Positions 45,768 through 54,623 of a DNA stretch of 64,000 nucleotides are shown piece by piece. The stretch's first letter is position 1, and every line of letters begins with the position of its first letter. The notes under the pieces are model-generated. The model saw only the letters and a program-made list of their open reading frames with translations. It ran no database searches and was not told the origin of the DNA. The DNA comes from Sulfurimonas sp. GTDB lineage: Bacteria; Campylobacterota; Campylobacteria; Campylobacterales; Sulfurimonadaceae. A program made the position numbers and the translations under genes. The stretch lies in the NCBI RefSeq assembly GCF_023229105.1, contig NZ_JALNZY010000002.1:1-64000 (forward strand), given 5' to 3'.

Positions 45768-46334
45768 ATGCTCGATATACCTTGCATCATCTTTGCCGGC
45801 GGTAAAAGCACACGTATGGGGGAGGATAAATCTCTTCTCCCCTTTGCAGGGTTTGACACTCTTGCGCAATTTCAACTCTTTCGACTAAAAAAAATCTTTA
45901 AAACCGTATATCTCTCCTGCAAAGATAAAAATAAATTTAACTTTGAAGCCGATTTTATTGAAGAACCTGACACAATATATGCTCCTACAGCAGGATTTGT
46001 CGCTCTATTTGAGAAACTTGTGGGGGAGCGTTTTTTTATAATCAGCGTTGATTCTCCATTCATTACAAAAACCGAGATAGAAAAAATCATCCAAGCAGAT
46101 ACTCCAAACACGGATGCATCTATAGCAAAAACCGCAAGCGGCATACAGCCCATGTGCGGTATTTACCACCGCTCTATAGAAAAAAAACTCTCCCTAATGT
46201 TTAAAACAAATAACCATAAACTGGGCTATTTACTTAACTCTTCAAATACTATTTATGTAGAGTTTGAAGATGAAAAACCGTTTTTAAATCTTAACCACCC
46301 ACACGAATATCAAGAGGCGCTGGGGCTTATTTAA
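45768..46334 (+). CDS. mobA: Molybdenum cofactor guanylyltransferase
   Basis: Adds GMP to molybdopterin for bis-MGD enzymes such as nitrate and formate dehydrogenases. The nucleotide loop [20 protein letters not shown] is diagnostic, with [11 protein letters not shown] (metal site) and [11 protein letters not shown]. 188 residues, normal. It starts on the base after the OmpA stop; moaC is 81 bases further on. Confidence 0.92.
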   Translation: MLDIPCIIFAGGKSTRMGEDKSLLPFAGFDTLAQFQLFRLKKIFKTVYLSCKDKNKFNFEADFIEEPDTIYAPTAGFVALFEKLVGERFFIISVDSPFITKTEIEKIIQADTPNTDASIAKTASGIQPMCGIYHRSIEKKLSLMFKTNNHKLGYLLNSSNTIYVEFEDEKPFLNLNHPHEYQEALGLI

Positions 46335-46382
46335 GATGCTCTGTTTTACTTTTATGCCCCTCTATAATTGCTTTTCTTCTGC

Positions 46383-46388
46383 TATAAT
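46383..46388 (+). promoter_or_regulatory. -10 box (TATAAT) ahead of moaC
   Basis: Perfect TATAAT 28 bases ahead of the ATG at 46416; a second TATAAT lies at 46363-46368. Confidence 0.45.
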
Positions 46389-46415
46389 ATAAGAAATAAA
46401 ATATAAAGAAACAGT

Positions 46416-46886
46416 ATGAAATTAACACATTTGGATGAAAACGACAGACCGAAGATGGTTGATGTCTCGGAAAAAAATCAAACAACAAGAGTAGCAGTAG
46501 CAAGTGGTATCATAGAGATGAGCCAAGATGCTTATGATGCGATAGTAACTCAAAAAACAAAAAAGGGTCCTGTTATACAAACTGCAGTAATTGCCGCTAT
46601 CATGGGAGTAAAAAAGACAAGTGAACTTATTCCTATGTGTCATCCTCTAAACTTAAGCGGGATTAATTGTGATGTAGAAGAACTAGGAAATCTTCCTGGA
46701 TTTAAACTCACTGTTACCGCAAAACTGACAGGTCAAACCGGCGTTGAGATGGAGGCACTTACGGGAGTGAGCATCGGTCTTTTGACCATCTATGACATGG
46801 TAAAAGCGATAGACAAAGCCATGGTTATACGCAATATTCAGTTAGAGAAAAAATCGGGAGGCAAAAGTGGAGATTTTAAACGATAG
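46416..46886 (+). CDS. moaC: Cyclic pyranopterin monophosphate synthase
   Basis: Second step of molybdenum cofactor synthesis, with MoaA. The motif [13 protein letters not shown] and [15 protein letters not shown] are the MoaC signature; 156 residues. It overlaps the following DUF493-type gene by 20 bases. Confidence 0.96.
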   Translation: MKLTHLDENDRPKMVDVSEKNQTTRVAVASGIIEMSQDAYDAIVTQKTKKGPVIQTAVIAAIMGVKKTSELIPMCHPLNLSGINCDVEELGNLPGFKLTVTAKLTGQTGVEMEALTGVSIGLLTIYDMVKAIDKAMVIRNIQLEKKSGGKSGDFKR

Positions 46887-47136
46887 AGAAGAGAAACTAG
46901 ATCTTACCTACCCGTGCAGCTGGTGTTACAAGCTTATTGCCGGCGAAAAAGAAGCACTTGAGCAAGCCATACGAGACGTTATAGATGAGAGAGAACACAA
47001 ACTCACGCACTCAAAAAACTCTAAAGGCGGGAAATATATAAGTATGAACCTTGATATGCTTGTGCATAATGAAGATGACAGAAATTTCATCTTTGAAGCG
47101 CTAAAAGCTCATCAAAATATAAAAATGGTACTTTAA
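46867..47136 (+). CDS. DUF493/YbeD-like small protein
   Basis: An 89-residue ferredoxin-like-fold protein ([48 protein letters not shown]). The YbeD/DUF493 family is a presumed ligand-binding regulator. Start is a GTG at 46867 inside moaC, with a GGGAGG site. Function unknown. Confidence 0.75.
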   Translation: MEILNDREEKLDLTYPCSWCYKLIAGEKEALEQAIRDVIDEREHKLTHSKNSKGGKYISMNLDMLVHNEDDRNFIFEALKAHQNIKMVL

Positions 47137-47149
47137 AAAGGAGTCTAAA

Positions 47150-48124
47150 ATGGGTTTACAAGAGCTAAAGAATATTGAACTTAATAAATTAAACCTTCAT
47201 GAAATGAAGGATATTACGACAGATATCATAGAGAGTAGAACAAAAAAATTAAGAGATGAGCTTGAAGATCTTCTTCTGCAAAAAGAGTTTCTTGAAAAAA
47301 GTTTACAGAGGAAGTCTAATGAGCTTCAAGAGCTAAAATATGCGATTTTTAATGATATAGAGTCTTTAATAGACAAAGAGGATGCGCAAACTCTCTCAAG
47401 ACTTCATCAGGTAAAACTTCAATCTATTGATCTTTTTGACCTCCTTAGTGAAACAGTTGAGGGGGCAATTATCACTGCTTTGGAAAAATCAAAAGATAGT
47501 GAAGCAAAAGAGTTGATTCAAGAGATTATAAAAGAGCTTACCTACCAAACGATTAAAGAGGGAACGCTAAACACTATAAGAGTGAGAAAAATTCTCTCCA
47601 CCATCCTGCACTCAAGCATAAATATAGCCGAAGCTACTCCTAACACATCTGAAGATATTTTAGAAGCTACCCTAAAAGGTATGAGAGCAGGACTTCTTGA
47701 ATCAATCGACAGATTTAAAAAGAGACTCGCGTATATGCCGCTTGAGGCAAAACATATCTTGATTGAAGATTACGACACAATTATGGAGGATTTGAACCAA
47801 ACAGACACTCTATTTTTACAGGTTGTTCAAACACAGGCAAATGAAAGTGATGCAGCTATAAGAAAGATACTCCTAGACCTCAATAAAAAGATGCACTATG
47901 ACCTACAAGAGCTAATTCATATCTCAAAAGAGACTGCACAGATTATGAGAGAGAGATTCTCTGCCCTGGCTAAAACAGCTGTTAAAAAAGCAGATACAGC
48001 TCTTAAATCCGAAACGGCGAAGGAGGCTAAAAGAATGGGGATTCAAGCCTGGGGTGTTGCAAAAACAGCACTAGGAAGTGCCATTAAATCTGCTAAAAGC
48101 GTTATTGAGCCAAAGGATAAATAG
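47150..48124 (+). CDS. Coiled-coil protein of unknown function, 324 residues
   Basis: Mostly helical. A long coiled coil at residues 25-75 (LRDELEDLLLQKEFLEKSL) leads, the middle is helical, and the end (AVKKADTALKSETAKEAKRM) resembles amphipathic apolipoprotein-like helices. No signal or enzyme motif. It starts 13 bases after the DUF493-type gene with a ribosome site AAAAGGAG. I do not recognise a function. Confidence 0.7.
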   Translation: MGLQELKNIELNKLNLHEMKDITTDIIESRTKKLRDELEDLLLQKEFLEKSLQRKSNELQELKYAIFNDIESLIDKEDAQTLSRLHQVKLQSIDLFDLLSETVEGAIITALEKSKDSEAKELIQEIIKELTYQTIKEGTLNTIRVRKILSTILHSSINIAEATPNTSEDILEATLKGMRAGLLESIDRFKKRLAYMPLEAKHILIEDYDTIMEDLNQTDTLFLQVVQTQANESDAAIRKILLDLNKKMHYDLQELIHISKETAQIMRERFSALAKTAVKKADTALKSETAKEAKRMGIQAWGVAKTALGSAIKSAKSVIEPKDK

Positions 48125-48143
48125 CAGTTAAAAACTGCTATTT
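48119..48143. terminator. Bidirectional terminator
   Basis: Perfect 11-bp stem AAATAGCAGTT / AACTGCTATTT with a 3-base loop, covering both convergent stop codons and flanked by A- and T-rich tails. Confidence 0.75.
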
Positions 48144-49211
48144 ATAATATTTCACAACTTTATCCATCTGCGAACCCATATTTAAAAGTAACATATCGAC
48201 AACAACTAAAGCTGCCATGGCTTCACAAACAACTGTTCCTCTTATGGCAACACAGGGATCATGTCGTCCTTTTAGTGAAAAATCAACCTCCTCATTTTTA
48301 ATAGTAACTGTTTTTTGTTCTTTAAAAATGGATGGAGTAGGCTTGAAATATACATTCATAACTATATCTTCACCGTTGCTAATTCCACCTAAAATCCCGC
48401 CTGAGTGATTTGTCACAAAACCCGCTGCTCTTATCTCGTCATTATTTTGAGAACCTTTTAGTGATGCACTCAAAACCCCATCGCCTATCTCAACAGCCTT
48501 AACGGCATTTATACCCATCATAGCATCTGCTAGTATTGCATCTAGTTTGTAATAAAGCGGCTGTCCCAGACCTTTTGGAGCACCTTTTATAAGAATTCTA
48601 GAGACTCCACCTACAGAGTCATGCTCGTTTTTTGCTTTGAGTATCGCATCTTTTTGCGCCTGCTCTTTATTTGCGTCAAGAGCAAATATAATACTTTTTT
48701 TAGCCGCCTCATAATCAAACTGCCCTGATTTGATGCCCTCTACCTCACAGATGCCCCCTAGCACCTCAACATCAAGTTCTCTAAGCATCAGCTTTGCAAT
48801 AGCGCCGGCAGCCACTCTCGCCGCCGTCTCTCTTGCAGAGCTCCTGCCTCCTCCTCTATAGTCTCTTATGCCGTACTTATAAAAGTACGTAAAATCAGCA
48901 TGTCCAGGGCGAAAAATATCTTTTATATTTGAGTAATCTTTTGACTTCTGATTTGTATTGTGTATTAGCATCGCAATAGGTGTTCCAGTGCTTTTACCTT
49001 CAAAAACACCGCTTAGTATCTCTACTTTGTCATCCTCTTTTCTTGCAGTCTCAAACTCACTTTTTCCCGGTTTTCTACGGTCAAGCTCACTTTGAATAAA
49101 TGCTTCATCAATCTCAAGTCCCGCAGGAACACCATCAAGCAGGCATCCGATTGCTACTCCATGAGACTCCCCAAAAGTGCTAAATTTTAACTTTACTCCA
49201 AAACTATTCAC
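48138..49211 (-). CDS. aroC: Chorismate synthase
   Basis: Last shikimate step, FMN-dependent elimination to chorismate. Motifs [29 protein letters not shown] and [17 protein letters not shown]. 357 residues, normal. Overlaps rnc by four bases. Confidence 0.96.
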   Translation of the reverse strand: MNSFGVKLKFSTFGESHGVAIGCLLDGVPAGLEIDEAFIQSELDRRKPGKSEFETARKEDDKVEILSGVFEGKSTGTPIAMLIHNTNQKSKDYSNIKDIFRPGHADFTYFYKYGIRDYRGGGRSSARETAARVAAGAIAKLMLRELDVEVLGGICEVEGIKSGQFDYEAAKKSIIFALDANKEQAQKDAILKAKNEHDSVGGVSRILIKGAPKGLGQPLYYKLDAILADAMMGINAVKAVEIGDGVLSASLKGSQNNDEIRAAGFVTNHSGGILGGISNGEDIVMNVYFKPTPSIFKEQKTVTIKNEEVDFSLKGRHDPCVAIRGTVVCEAMAALVVVDMLLLNMGSQMDKVVKYYK

Positions 49212-49891
49212 TTCTCCTCCTTATTTAAGAGTTTTACTGCCATCTCCGCGGCTTCTTGCTGCGCAATTTTTTTGCTTTTTCCAATCGCTCTTGCATACTC
49301 TTTATTTTCTATAATAACCGCTACTTCAAACTCTTTTTTATGGTCAGGTCCTCGACTGGCAATAACCCTATACTCAGGAGTCTCTCCAAATCTAGCTTGA
49401 GTAAGCTCCTGAAGAGTTGTTTTAAAATCTCTAAAAAGAGAATCAAGCGATATCTCTTTGTGATTTCTCTCTATCAAATCAATTGCTATTTTTCTAGAAA
49501 CATCTAAGCCAGATTCAATATAAATCGCTCCTATTACTGCTTCAAAAGCATTTGAGAGCAGAGATGCCTTCTCTCTTCCGCCATTGTTCTCTTCTGCGTT
49601 TGAGAGATATATATATTTACCGAGATTGATAGATCTAGCCAGCTTCTCAAAGCCGTCTTCATTTACGAGGGCTGCTCTTATTTTTGAGAGATTACCCTCA
49701 TCTGATTTTGGAAATTTAAAAAATAGATACTCCCCTACTATCAAATCCAAAACAGCGTCGCCTAAAAATTCAAGTCGCTCATTATCGTAGGGCTGCTTAT
49801 GACTTTTATGCGTCAGCGCTTCGATAATGAGCTTCTCATTTTTAAATTCATACCCCAAAGTTTTCTCTAAAACTTCTATATTTTTACTCAT
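49208..49891 (-). CDS. rnc: Ribonuclease III
   Basis: Double-strand RNA endonuclease. Signature [16 protein letters not shown] (catalytic E and D), then [13 protein letters not shown] and a C-terminal dsRBD ([20 protein letters not shown]). The ATG at 49891 overlaps the rnhA stop by one base; an upstream frame runs into rnhA and is rejected. 227 residues. Pairing with rnhA puts two RNases side by side. Confidence 0.95.
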   Translation of the reverse strand: MSKNIEVLEKTLGYEFKNEKLIIEALTHKSHKQPYDNERLEFLGDAVLDLIVGEYLFFKFPKSDEGNLSKIRAALVNEDGFEKLARSINLGKYIYLSNAEENNGGREKASLLSNAFEAVIGAIYIESGLDVSRKIAIDLIERNHKEISLDSLFRDFKTTLQELTQARFGETPEYRVIASRGPDHKKEFEVAVIIENKEYARAIGKSKKIAQQEAAEMAVKLLNKEEK

Positions 49892-50319
49892 TACATACTC
49901 TCCTTCATCTTTTGCGCCGCTATCTTTGCCAAAATATCGCATCTCTCGTTTTCAACATGTCCATTATGCCCTCTTACCCATAAAGCGTTTATCTTATGCC
50001 CTTTTGAAACCTCTATATACGCTATCCACAAATCAGGATTTTTTACTTTCTTAAAGTCTCTTTTAATCCAACTCTCAAGCCACTCATTTATCCCTTTTAC
50101 CACATAAGAAGAATCTGAGATAATATCAACCATACAAGGCTCTCTGAGTGCTCTTAAGCCCTCGATAACAGCTAAAAGCTCCATCCTGTTGTTTGTAGTA
50201 TGCACTTCACCGCCAGAGATTTCCCTCTCCTTATCGGCAAACCTTAAGATTGTTCCATATCCTCCTGGACCGGGATTTCCAAGAGCACTTCCGTCACTGA
50301 AAAGAGTTATTTTCTTCAC
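49891..50319 (-). CDS. rnhA: Ribonuclease HI
   Basis: Cuts RNA in RNA-DNA hybrids. Catalytic residues in [15 protein letters not shown] (D), NNRMELLAV (E), SDSSYVVKG (D) and [15 protein letters not shown] (H, D). 142 residues. Overlaps the upstream TPR gene by 26 bases. Confidence 0.95.
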   Translation of the reverse strand: MKKITLFSDGSALGNPGPGGYGTILRFADKEREISGGEVHTTNNRMELLAVIEGLRALREPCMVDIISDSSYVVKGINEWLESWIKRDFKKVKNPDLWIAYIEVSKGHKINALWVRGHNGHVENERCDILAKIAAQKMKESM

Positions 50320-51340
50320 TAAAATCCTTATGATAATCTTTTACTAAAGAGAGCTCTGCTCTTGATGAATCTATAGCGTGGCAGCTGCTGCAACGACTAA
50401 AAGCAAACGGGTAGATTACTTTGCAGTTGTTACAGATATACTCAAATCCAAGTGTTGCATTTACTTTAGAATCAAGATTTATAAGCACGTCAAGCTCAAA
50501 AACAGAACTTTTAACGGCCTCTTTTATATACCCTTTTGCGGTATAGAGCTCCTTTAAATAGCCATTTTGCATTATTGTATCTAAATTCAAATCTTTTTTG
50601 TCGCATCTCCACAGTACATCGACAAGCAACTCCGCTTTTGAGGTATCAAAATTTTCCCAGGCAGCCTTTGGATTTACTCGAAATAGATATTCAAATATAA
50701 GATATGCCAAAGCGTTACTGTTTTTATATATCTCCAAGAGTTTGTAAACTTTTACATCAGAGGTCATCTCTACATTATTTAAAATAAACAGCGTATTTAA
50801 ATAAGCGCTCTCTAGGGTTACATCCTTTTTTAGCTCACTTAAGGAGTCCAAAACCTCAAGAGCCGCATTGTAATTCCTCATCTGCTCATAAACCAAAAGC
50901 AGATAACTTAGTGCTTGTGGGGTTCGTGGATTATTTTTTAGTATCTCTAAAAAAATCTGTTTTGCCCTCTCTAAAAAACCAGCTTTAAAGTAAGTTTTCC
51001 CAAGCAAAAAGAGGGTGTCTCTGTAGTTGGCTTTGTCTGCTACCTTTAAAAGCTCGCTATATATCTCTATGCTTTTTTCATAGTTGCCATTTTTCGTATA
51101 TGAGCTTGCCAATAGCAACCAAGATTTTTCGGAGAGTTCCCCTTTAGTTATAAGCACTTTTAATTCGTTTTGAGACGGAAGAGAGTGAAACTGTTTTAAA
51201 AATTTGTCTAAGTGTCTATAATCCTCTTTTTTTTTAAGTTTTGCAAACCAGTAGGAAAAAAAAGTGATGACAAAAATAAGAACAAAAAAGATTATTATCC
51301 CAAAAAGCGGGTCACGAAACTCAAGAAAAAAGGTATTCAT
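50294..51340 (-). CDS. LapB-like TPR membrane protein with C-terminal rubredoxin-type zinc knuckle
   Basis: One N-terminal helix (about residues 13-33: LFGIIIFFVLIFVITFFSYW), six or so TPR-like repeats (NYEKSIEIYSELL, FLERAKQIFLEILKNNPRTPQ), then a zinc ribbon FEYICNNCKVIYPF...RCSSCHA near residue 300. That is the LapB (YciM) layout of LPS-assembly regulators that promote LpxC proteolysis. At 348 residues it is slightly shorter than E. coli LapB. The operon with rnhA-rnc-aroC does not bear on function. Confidence 0.72.
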   Translation of the reverse strand: MNTFFLEFRDPLFGIIIFFVLIFVITFFSYWFAKLKKKEDYRHLDKFLKQFHSLPSQNELKVLITKGELSEKSWLLLASSYTKNGNYEKSIEIYSELLKVADKANYRDTLFLLGKTYFKAGFLERAKQIFLEILKNNPRTPQALSYLLLVYEQMRNYNAALEVLDSLSELKKDVTLESAYLNTLFILNNVEMTSDVKVYKLLEIYKNSNALAYLIFEYLFRVNPKAAWENFDTSKAELLVDVLWRCDKKDLNLDTIMQNGYLKELYTAKGYIKEAVKSSVFELDVLINLDSKVNATLGFEYICNNCKVIYPFAFSRCSSCHAIDSSRAELSLVKDYHKDFSEENNSFQ

Positions 51341-51807
51341 TATTCGTACACCACGACACCGTAATCATTTTTTAAATTATAAAATATGCAATCAGGACCT
51401 ATTTCTAAATCCTTTATTTTTCCAAGCTGAATAATAGAATTTTTACTTACTCTTATCCCAAACTCCGTAAAAAATTTTTTTATATTTACAAATTTTACAT
51501 CCTCGACAAATTTATACTCAAACTCTTTATGAAGTTTCATCTTGTCGTATGAAAAGATGCGTTCGTTCACATGCAGCCTATCTGAGGCGTATTTTATAGG
51601 CAGATGACCGGATAAATCAGTCAATATTTTCTCTACATGCTCATGTTTTTGAGGAAGGGTGTTTTTTTGTATAAAGAGATATTTATTGTTAAGCTTTAAG
51701 TTTCTTGTCTCAATCCAGTACTTATATGCAGGATTTGAGACGCCGAGTTTTGAGGATATCTCTCTCCAGAGCCAGTAAGAATTTAATGTATTTGGTAAAT
51801 TTGACAT
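51340..51807 (-). CDS. Protein of unknown function, 155 residues
   Basis: No family recognised. It begins NTLNSYWLWREISSKLGVSN, possibly a helix-turn-helix (WLWREISSKLGV), and is basic, which may suggest nucleic-acid binding, but that is weak. Start ATG at 51807, with AAGGGAG upstream; a TTG six codons before it is possible. Its stop overlaps the LapB-like gene start by one base. Confidence 0.65.
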   Translation of the reverse strand: MSNLPNTLNSYWLWREISSKLGVSNPAYKYWIETRNLKLNNKYLFIQKNTLPQKHEHVEKILTDLSGHLPIKYASDRLHVNERIFSYDKMKLHKEFEYKFVEDVKFVNIKKFFTEFGIRVSKNSIIQLGKIKDLEIGPDCIFYNLKNDYGVVVYE

Positions 51808-51874
51808 CCTTACTGCTCCCTTCAAGTTTAATTTGTTTTTATTATATACTCTTTTAGTTGAAAGTTACAACTTG

Positions 51875-52921
51875 CTAAAATACCGCTACAACCCATTTTG
51901 TAATGAAGTATCCGCCCACAAGCAACCACGCAAACATCACTCCTGAGGTATAAATAGGTGCTAACCCAAGCCCCTTAAATTTCGAAAAAACAGTGCCTAT
52001 TCCAAGTGCTGTCATCGCCATTGTGAGTAAAAAAGTATCTATCTCATTTATCACATCTACTATATTTTGTGGGACAATTCCAAGAGAATTAAATCCTGCC
52101 ATACCAATAAAATAGACCGCAAACCATGGAATCACAAGCTTAACTCCGCCTGCACTCGTGCCGCTTTTTCTTGAGCTAAATGAGAGATATATTCCCAAGA
52201 TTATAAGCATCGGCGCTATCATGATAACCCTCGTCATCTTTACAATAATCGCGGCGTTTGCCATCTCTTCGCTTGCATTTGGTATAGATGCCGGAACTGC
52301 TACAACCTGAGCCACCTCGTGGATTGTTCCGCCGACATATATACCAAACTCTTTTGCACTCATATCAAAAACTCCCATATTATAAAGAAGCGGATATAAA
52401 AACATCGAGATTGTTCCAAATAAAACAACCATGGAAACGGCGATTGCAGCCTTATGCTCCTCGGCTTTTAAAACAGGCTCCGTTGCCAAAACGGCAGCTG
52501 CCCCACATACTGAAGCTCCTGATGCAGTAAGCATAGATGTATCCCTATCCATTTTGAAGAGTTTTTGCCCAGCCCATGTTCCCAAAAAGAAGGTTGTAGC
52601 TAACATAATAAGCGAGACCATAAATCCCTCTAACCCAACCTCGCCGATTTGTTGAAACGTGATACGAAATCCATAAAAAACAATTGCAAAGCGTAGAATT
52701 TTTTTTGCGCTAAATGTTATACCGCCACTCCACTCCTTTGGAGTCCTATTGTGAAGCGTATTTGCATAAAAAATTCCTATAACTATTCCTATAACAAGCG
52801 GTGAAATCCCAAGAGATTTTATAAAATTAATTTCTGAAATCATGGTAGCTGCTGCAGCAAAAATTGCTACAAAAACAACACCGCTTAAGGTACCTTTTCT
52901 ATTGCGCGCAGAAAATGGCAT
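51875..52921 (-). CDS. YeiH/UPF0324-family membrane transporter (putative sulfate exporter family)
   Basis: 348 residues with about 10 helices. Signature LGISPLVIGIVIGIFYANT, FYGFRITFQQIGEVG and VCGAAAVLATEPVLKA, GTIHEVAQVVAV are characteristic of the YeiH family. Related proteins have been linked to export of sulfate or other anions, but the substrate here is not known. The start follows AAGGAG; its 5' leader holds a hairpin with complementarity to that ribosome site (see findings). Confidence 0.88.
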   Translation of the reverse strand: MPFSARNRKGTLSGVVFVAIFAAAATMISEINFIKSLGISPLVIGIVIGIFYANTLHNRTPKEWSGGITFSAKKILRFAIVFYGFRITFQQIGEVGLEGFMVSLIMLATTFFLGTWAGQKLFKMDRDTSMLTASGASVCGAAAVLATEPVLKAEEHKAAIAVSMVVLFGTISMFLYPLLYNMGVFDMSAKEFGIYVGGTIHEVAQVVAVPASIPNASEEMANAAIIVKMTRVIMIAPMLIILGIYLSFSSRKSGTSAGGVKLVIPWFAVYFIGMAGFNSLGIVPQNIVDVINEIDTFLLTMAMTALGIGTVFSKFKGLGLAPIYTSGVMFAWLLVGGYFITKWVVAVF

Positions 52922-52960
52922 ATAACTCCTTTTTGATTTAGTTCTTCCTAATTTAAGCGC

Positions 52961-52982
52961 AGACTCCTCGACTAAGGAGTCT
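52961..52982 (-). promoter_or_regulatory. Leader hairpin ahead of the YeiH-type gene
   Basis: On the minus strand AGACTCCT and AGGAGTCT form a perfect 8-bp stem with a 6-base loop. It is in the leader of a transcript starting near 53000. The left arm's ACTCCTT is also complementary to the ribosome site, see findings. There is no T run after it, so it is not a typical terminator of ccoG. Confidence 0.5.
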
Positions 52983-53006
52983 AGAAAACGTCTTAATTAA
53001 AAGCAA

Positions 53007-53012
53007 ATTATA
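53007..53012 (-). promoter_or_regulatory. -10 box (TATAAT) for the YeiH-type gene
   Basis: TTTTTGATATAATTT on the minus strand contains a perfect TATAAT 86 bases before the ATG at 52921. The predicted start is near 53000. Confidence 0.45.
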
Positions 53013-53030
53013 TCAAAAATATATCACATT

Positions 53031-54461
53031 TTATTTTACTTGAATCAAGTCTGCTCTTGGATAGGTAAACGTCGCTTCCCTAAAAACTACTATTTTATCT
53101 TCATGTCCTATTGCATAAGCACGAATTGTTATTGGAATTGTTGTGTCATGTCTCTCATCTTTTGAAAGTTTATCGTAGGTTCTAAGCACAACAATTTTTT
53201 TCTTTTTTACCCCCGGCGTAATATCAAAAGGTTCTGTCGGTTTTACAATTTCGAGCTTCCCTTTTACATCTTTTGGCAATATAACATCAAAATAAAAATC
53301 CATATTTTCATTTTGCGTATTTTGCATTAAAAAGATATAAGCATTTTCAACCGCCACTCTTCCATCAGAAGTTTCCGAGATGGAGTACATTCTGTTTTCT
53401 TTGTTAATATTTAAGAGCATATGCTCTTTTTTGCTTCCCATTATTACCATACCGATTGCTAACCCGACAAGTAAAATAACATAGGCGATAACTTTTACGC
53501 GGAAATATTTTGTCTTTCCTTTTTTATCTATAATCTCATAATTACTAGACCAGGTTACAAGAGAAGGTTTGCCTAGTTTTCCCATAACAACAGTACATGC
53601 ATCTACACACTCAAGACAGTTGATGCACTCAAGCTGAAGTCCTTTACGAATGTCAATATGCGTAGGACAAACAGTTACGCAACTCTCACATGCCGTACAT
53701 TCCGCATGCGGTTCAACTTTTTGAAGCTCTTTTTGCTTTGTAAATTCCTTCTCTTTTTCTTCATTATAGATATGTCCGCCTCTATTTGTATTGTATAGAG
53801 CCATAACAGTGTGCTCATCATATAAAACAGACTGAATTCTTGAATATGGGCAGACGTAAACACAGTAATCTTCTTGTAAAAAAACAATATCATAGATAAG
53901 AAAAAGCGCTGAAACTACAAGTGTTCCTAGTAGAATCATATGTTCAGAAGGATTAGCTAAATAGGCGAAAAAATCTTCAGGCGGTACAAAGAACCAAAGC
54001 AGATTCGCACTTGCTAGAAACGAAAGAGCGACCCAAATTAAAATTGCAATTACTTTTTTTATCTTGTTTTGCAAGATGCTCATATCCGGTTCTTGCTGCT
54101 TGTTTTTTATGCGCTTTCTAAGTCCGAGCAGTTTTGTCTCTATCAAATCACGATAAATTACTCTAAAGATTGTTTGCGGGCAGATCCATCCACAAAACAC
54201 ACGCCCACCCACAACAGTCATACCGAAGATTCCCAAGAAAAGCATCATAAGCAAAAAGGGCATAAGATATAACTCTTGCATATCAAACTCAACAAATGCA
54301 AGATGAAGCTTTAGCTTATCAAAACTTAATAAAAAAAAGTGACTTCCATTTACCTGTATCCACGGTAAAACCAAAATCACGACTGTAACTAAAATAAAAA
54401 AATAGTATCTTTTTATTCTCCAAGGGGTTGGCAGCTTTATGCCTGTTGTTTTTTCACTCAT
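53031..54461 (-). CDS. ccoG: Cytochrome c oxidase accessory protein CcoG (FixG/RdxA)
   Basis: 476 residues, inner membrane, needed for copper delivery and cbb3 oxidase assembly. N-terminal helices, then FCGWICPQTIFR, EDYCVYVCPYSRIQSVL, two [4Fe-4S] motifs (CTACESCVTVCP, CINCLECVDAC), and a C-terminal IG-like FixG domain (NENMDFYFDV). Start chosen at the ATG at 54461 after AGGAAGTG; an upstream frame to 54491 has no ribosome site. Confidence 0.92.
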   Translation of the reverse strand: MSEKTTGIKLPTPWRIKRYYFFILVTVVILVLPWIQVNGSHFFLLSFDKLKLHLAFVEFDMQELYLMPFLLMMLFLGIFGMTVVGGRVFCGWICPQTIFRVIYRDLIETKLLGLRKRIKNKQQEPDMSILQNKIKKVIAILIWVALSFLASANLLWFFVPPEDFFAYLANPSEHMILLGTLVVSALFLIYDIVFLQEDYCVYVCPYSRIQSVLYDEHTVMALYNTNRGGHIYNEEKEKEFTKQKELQKVEPHAECTACESCVTVCPTHIDIRKGLQLECINCLECVDACTVVMGKLGKPSLVTWSSNYEIIDKKGKTKYFRVKVIAYVILLVGLAIGMVIMGSKKEHMLLNINKENRMYSISETSDGRVAVENAYIFLMQNTQNENMDFYFDVILPKDVKGKLEIVKPTEPFDITPGVKKKKIVVLRTYDKLSKDERHDTTIPITIRAYAIGHEDKIVVFREATFTYPRADLIQVK

Positions 54462-54525
54462 ATTTTTCACTTCCTGACAATATATTGCCAATATTATAAC
54501 AGAATATTTTTTAAATTATCTATAA

Positions 54526-54540
54526 TTATAATTATTATAA
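54526..54540. promoter_or_regulatory. Perfect PerR/Fur-type 7-1-7 palindrome
   Basis: TTATAATTATTATAA matches the Bacillus PerR box TTATAATnATTATAA exactly. It lies 65 bases from ccoG's start and 84 from metH's, in an AT-rich spacer with neighbouring ATTATAAC copies. Which gene it controls, if any, is unclear. Confidence 0.45.
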
Positions 54541-54623
54541 CTATTATAACTATTTTTGAAAGTCTTTTTTATGTTCTAACTTGATAGAATAAAATCATTA
54601 TTTATTTTAACAAAAGATTTTTC

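Noticed and set aside
54492..54623. Cobalamin riboswitch upstream of metH.
   Set aside because: The spacer is only about 160 bases, very AT-rich, and lacks the B12 box (GCCACTG).
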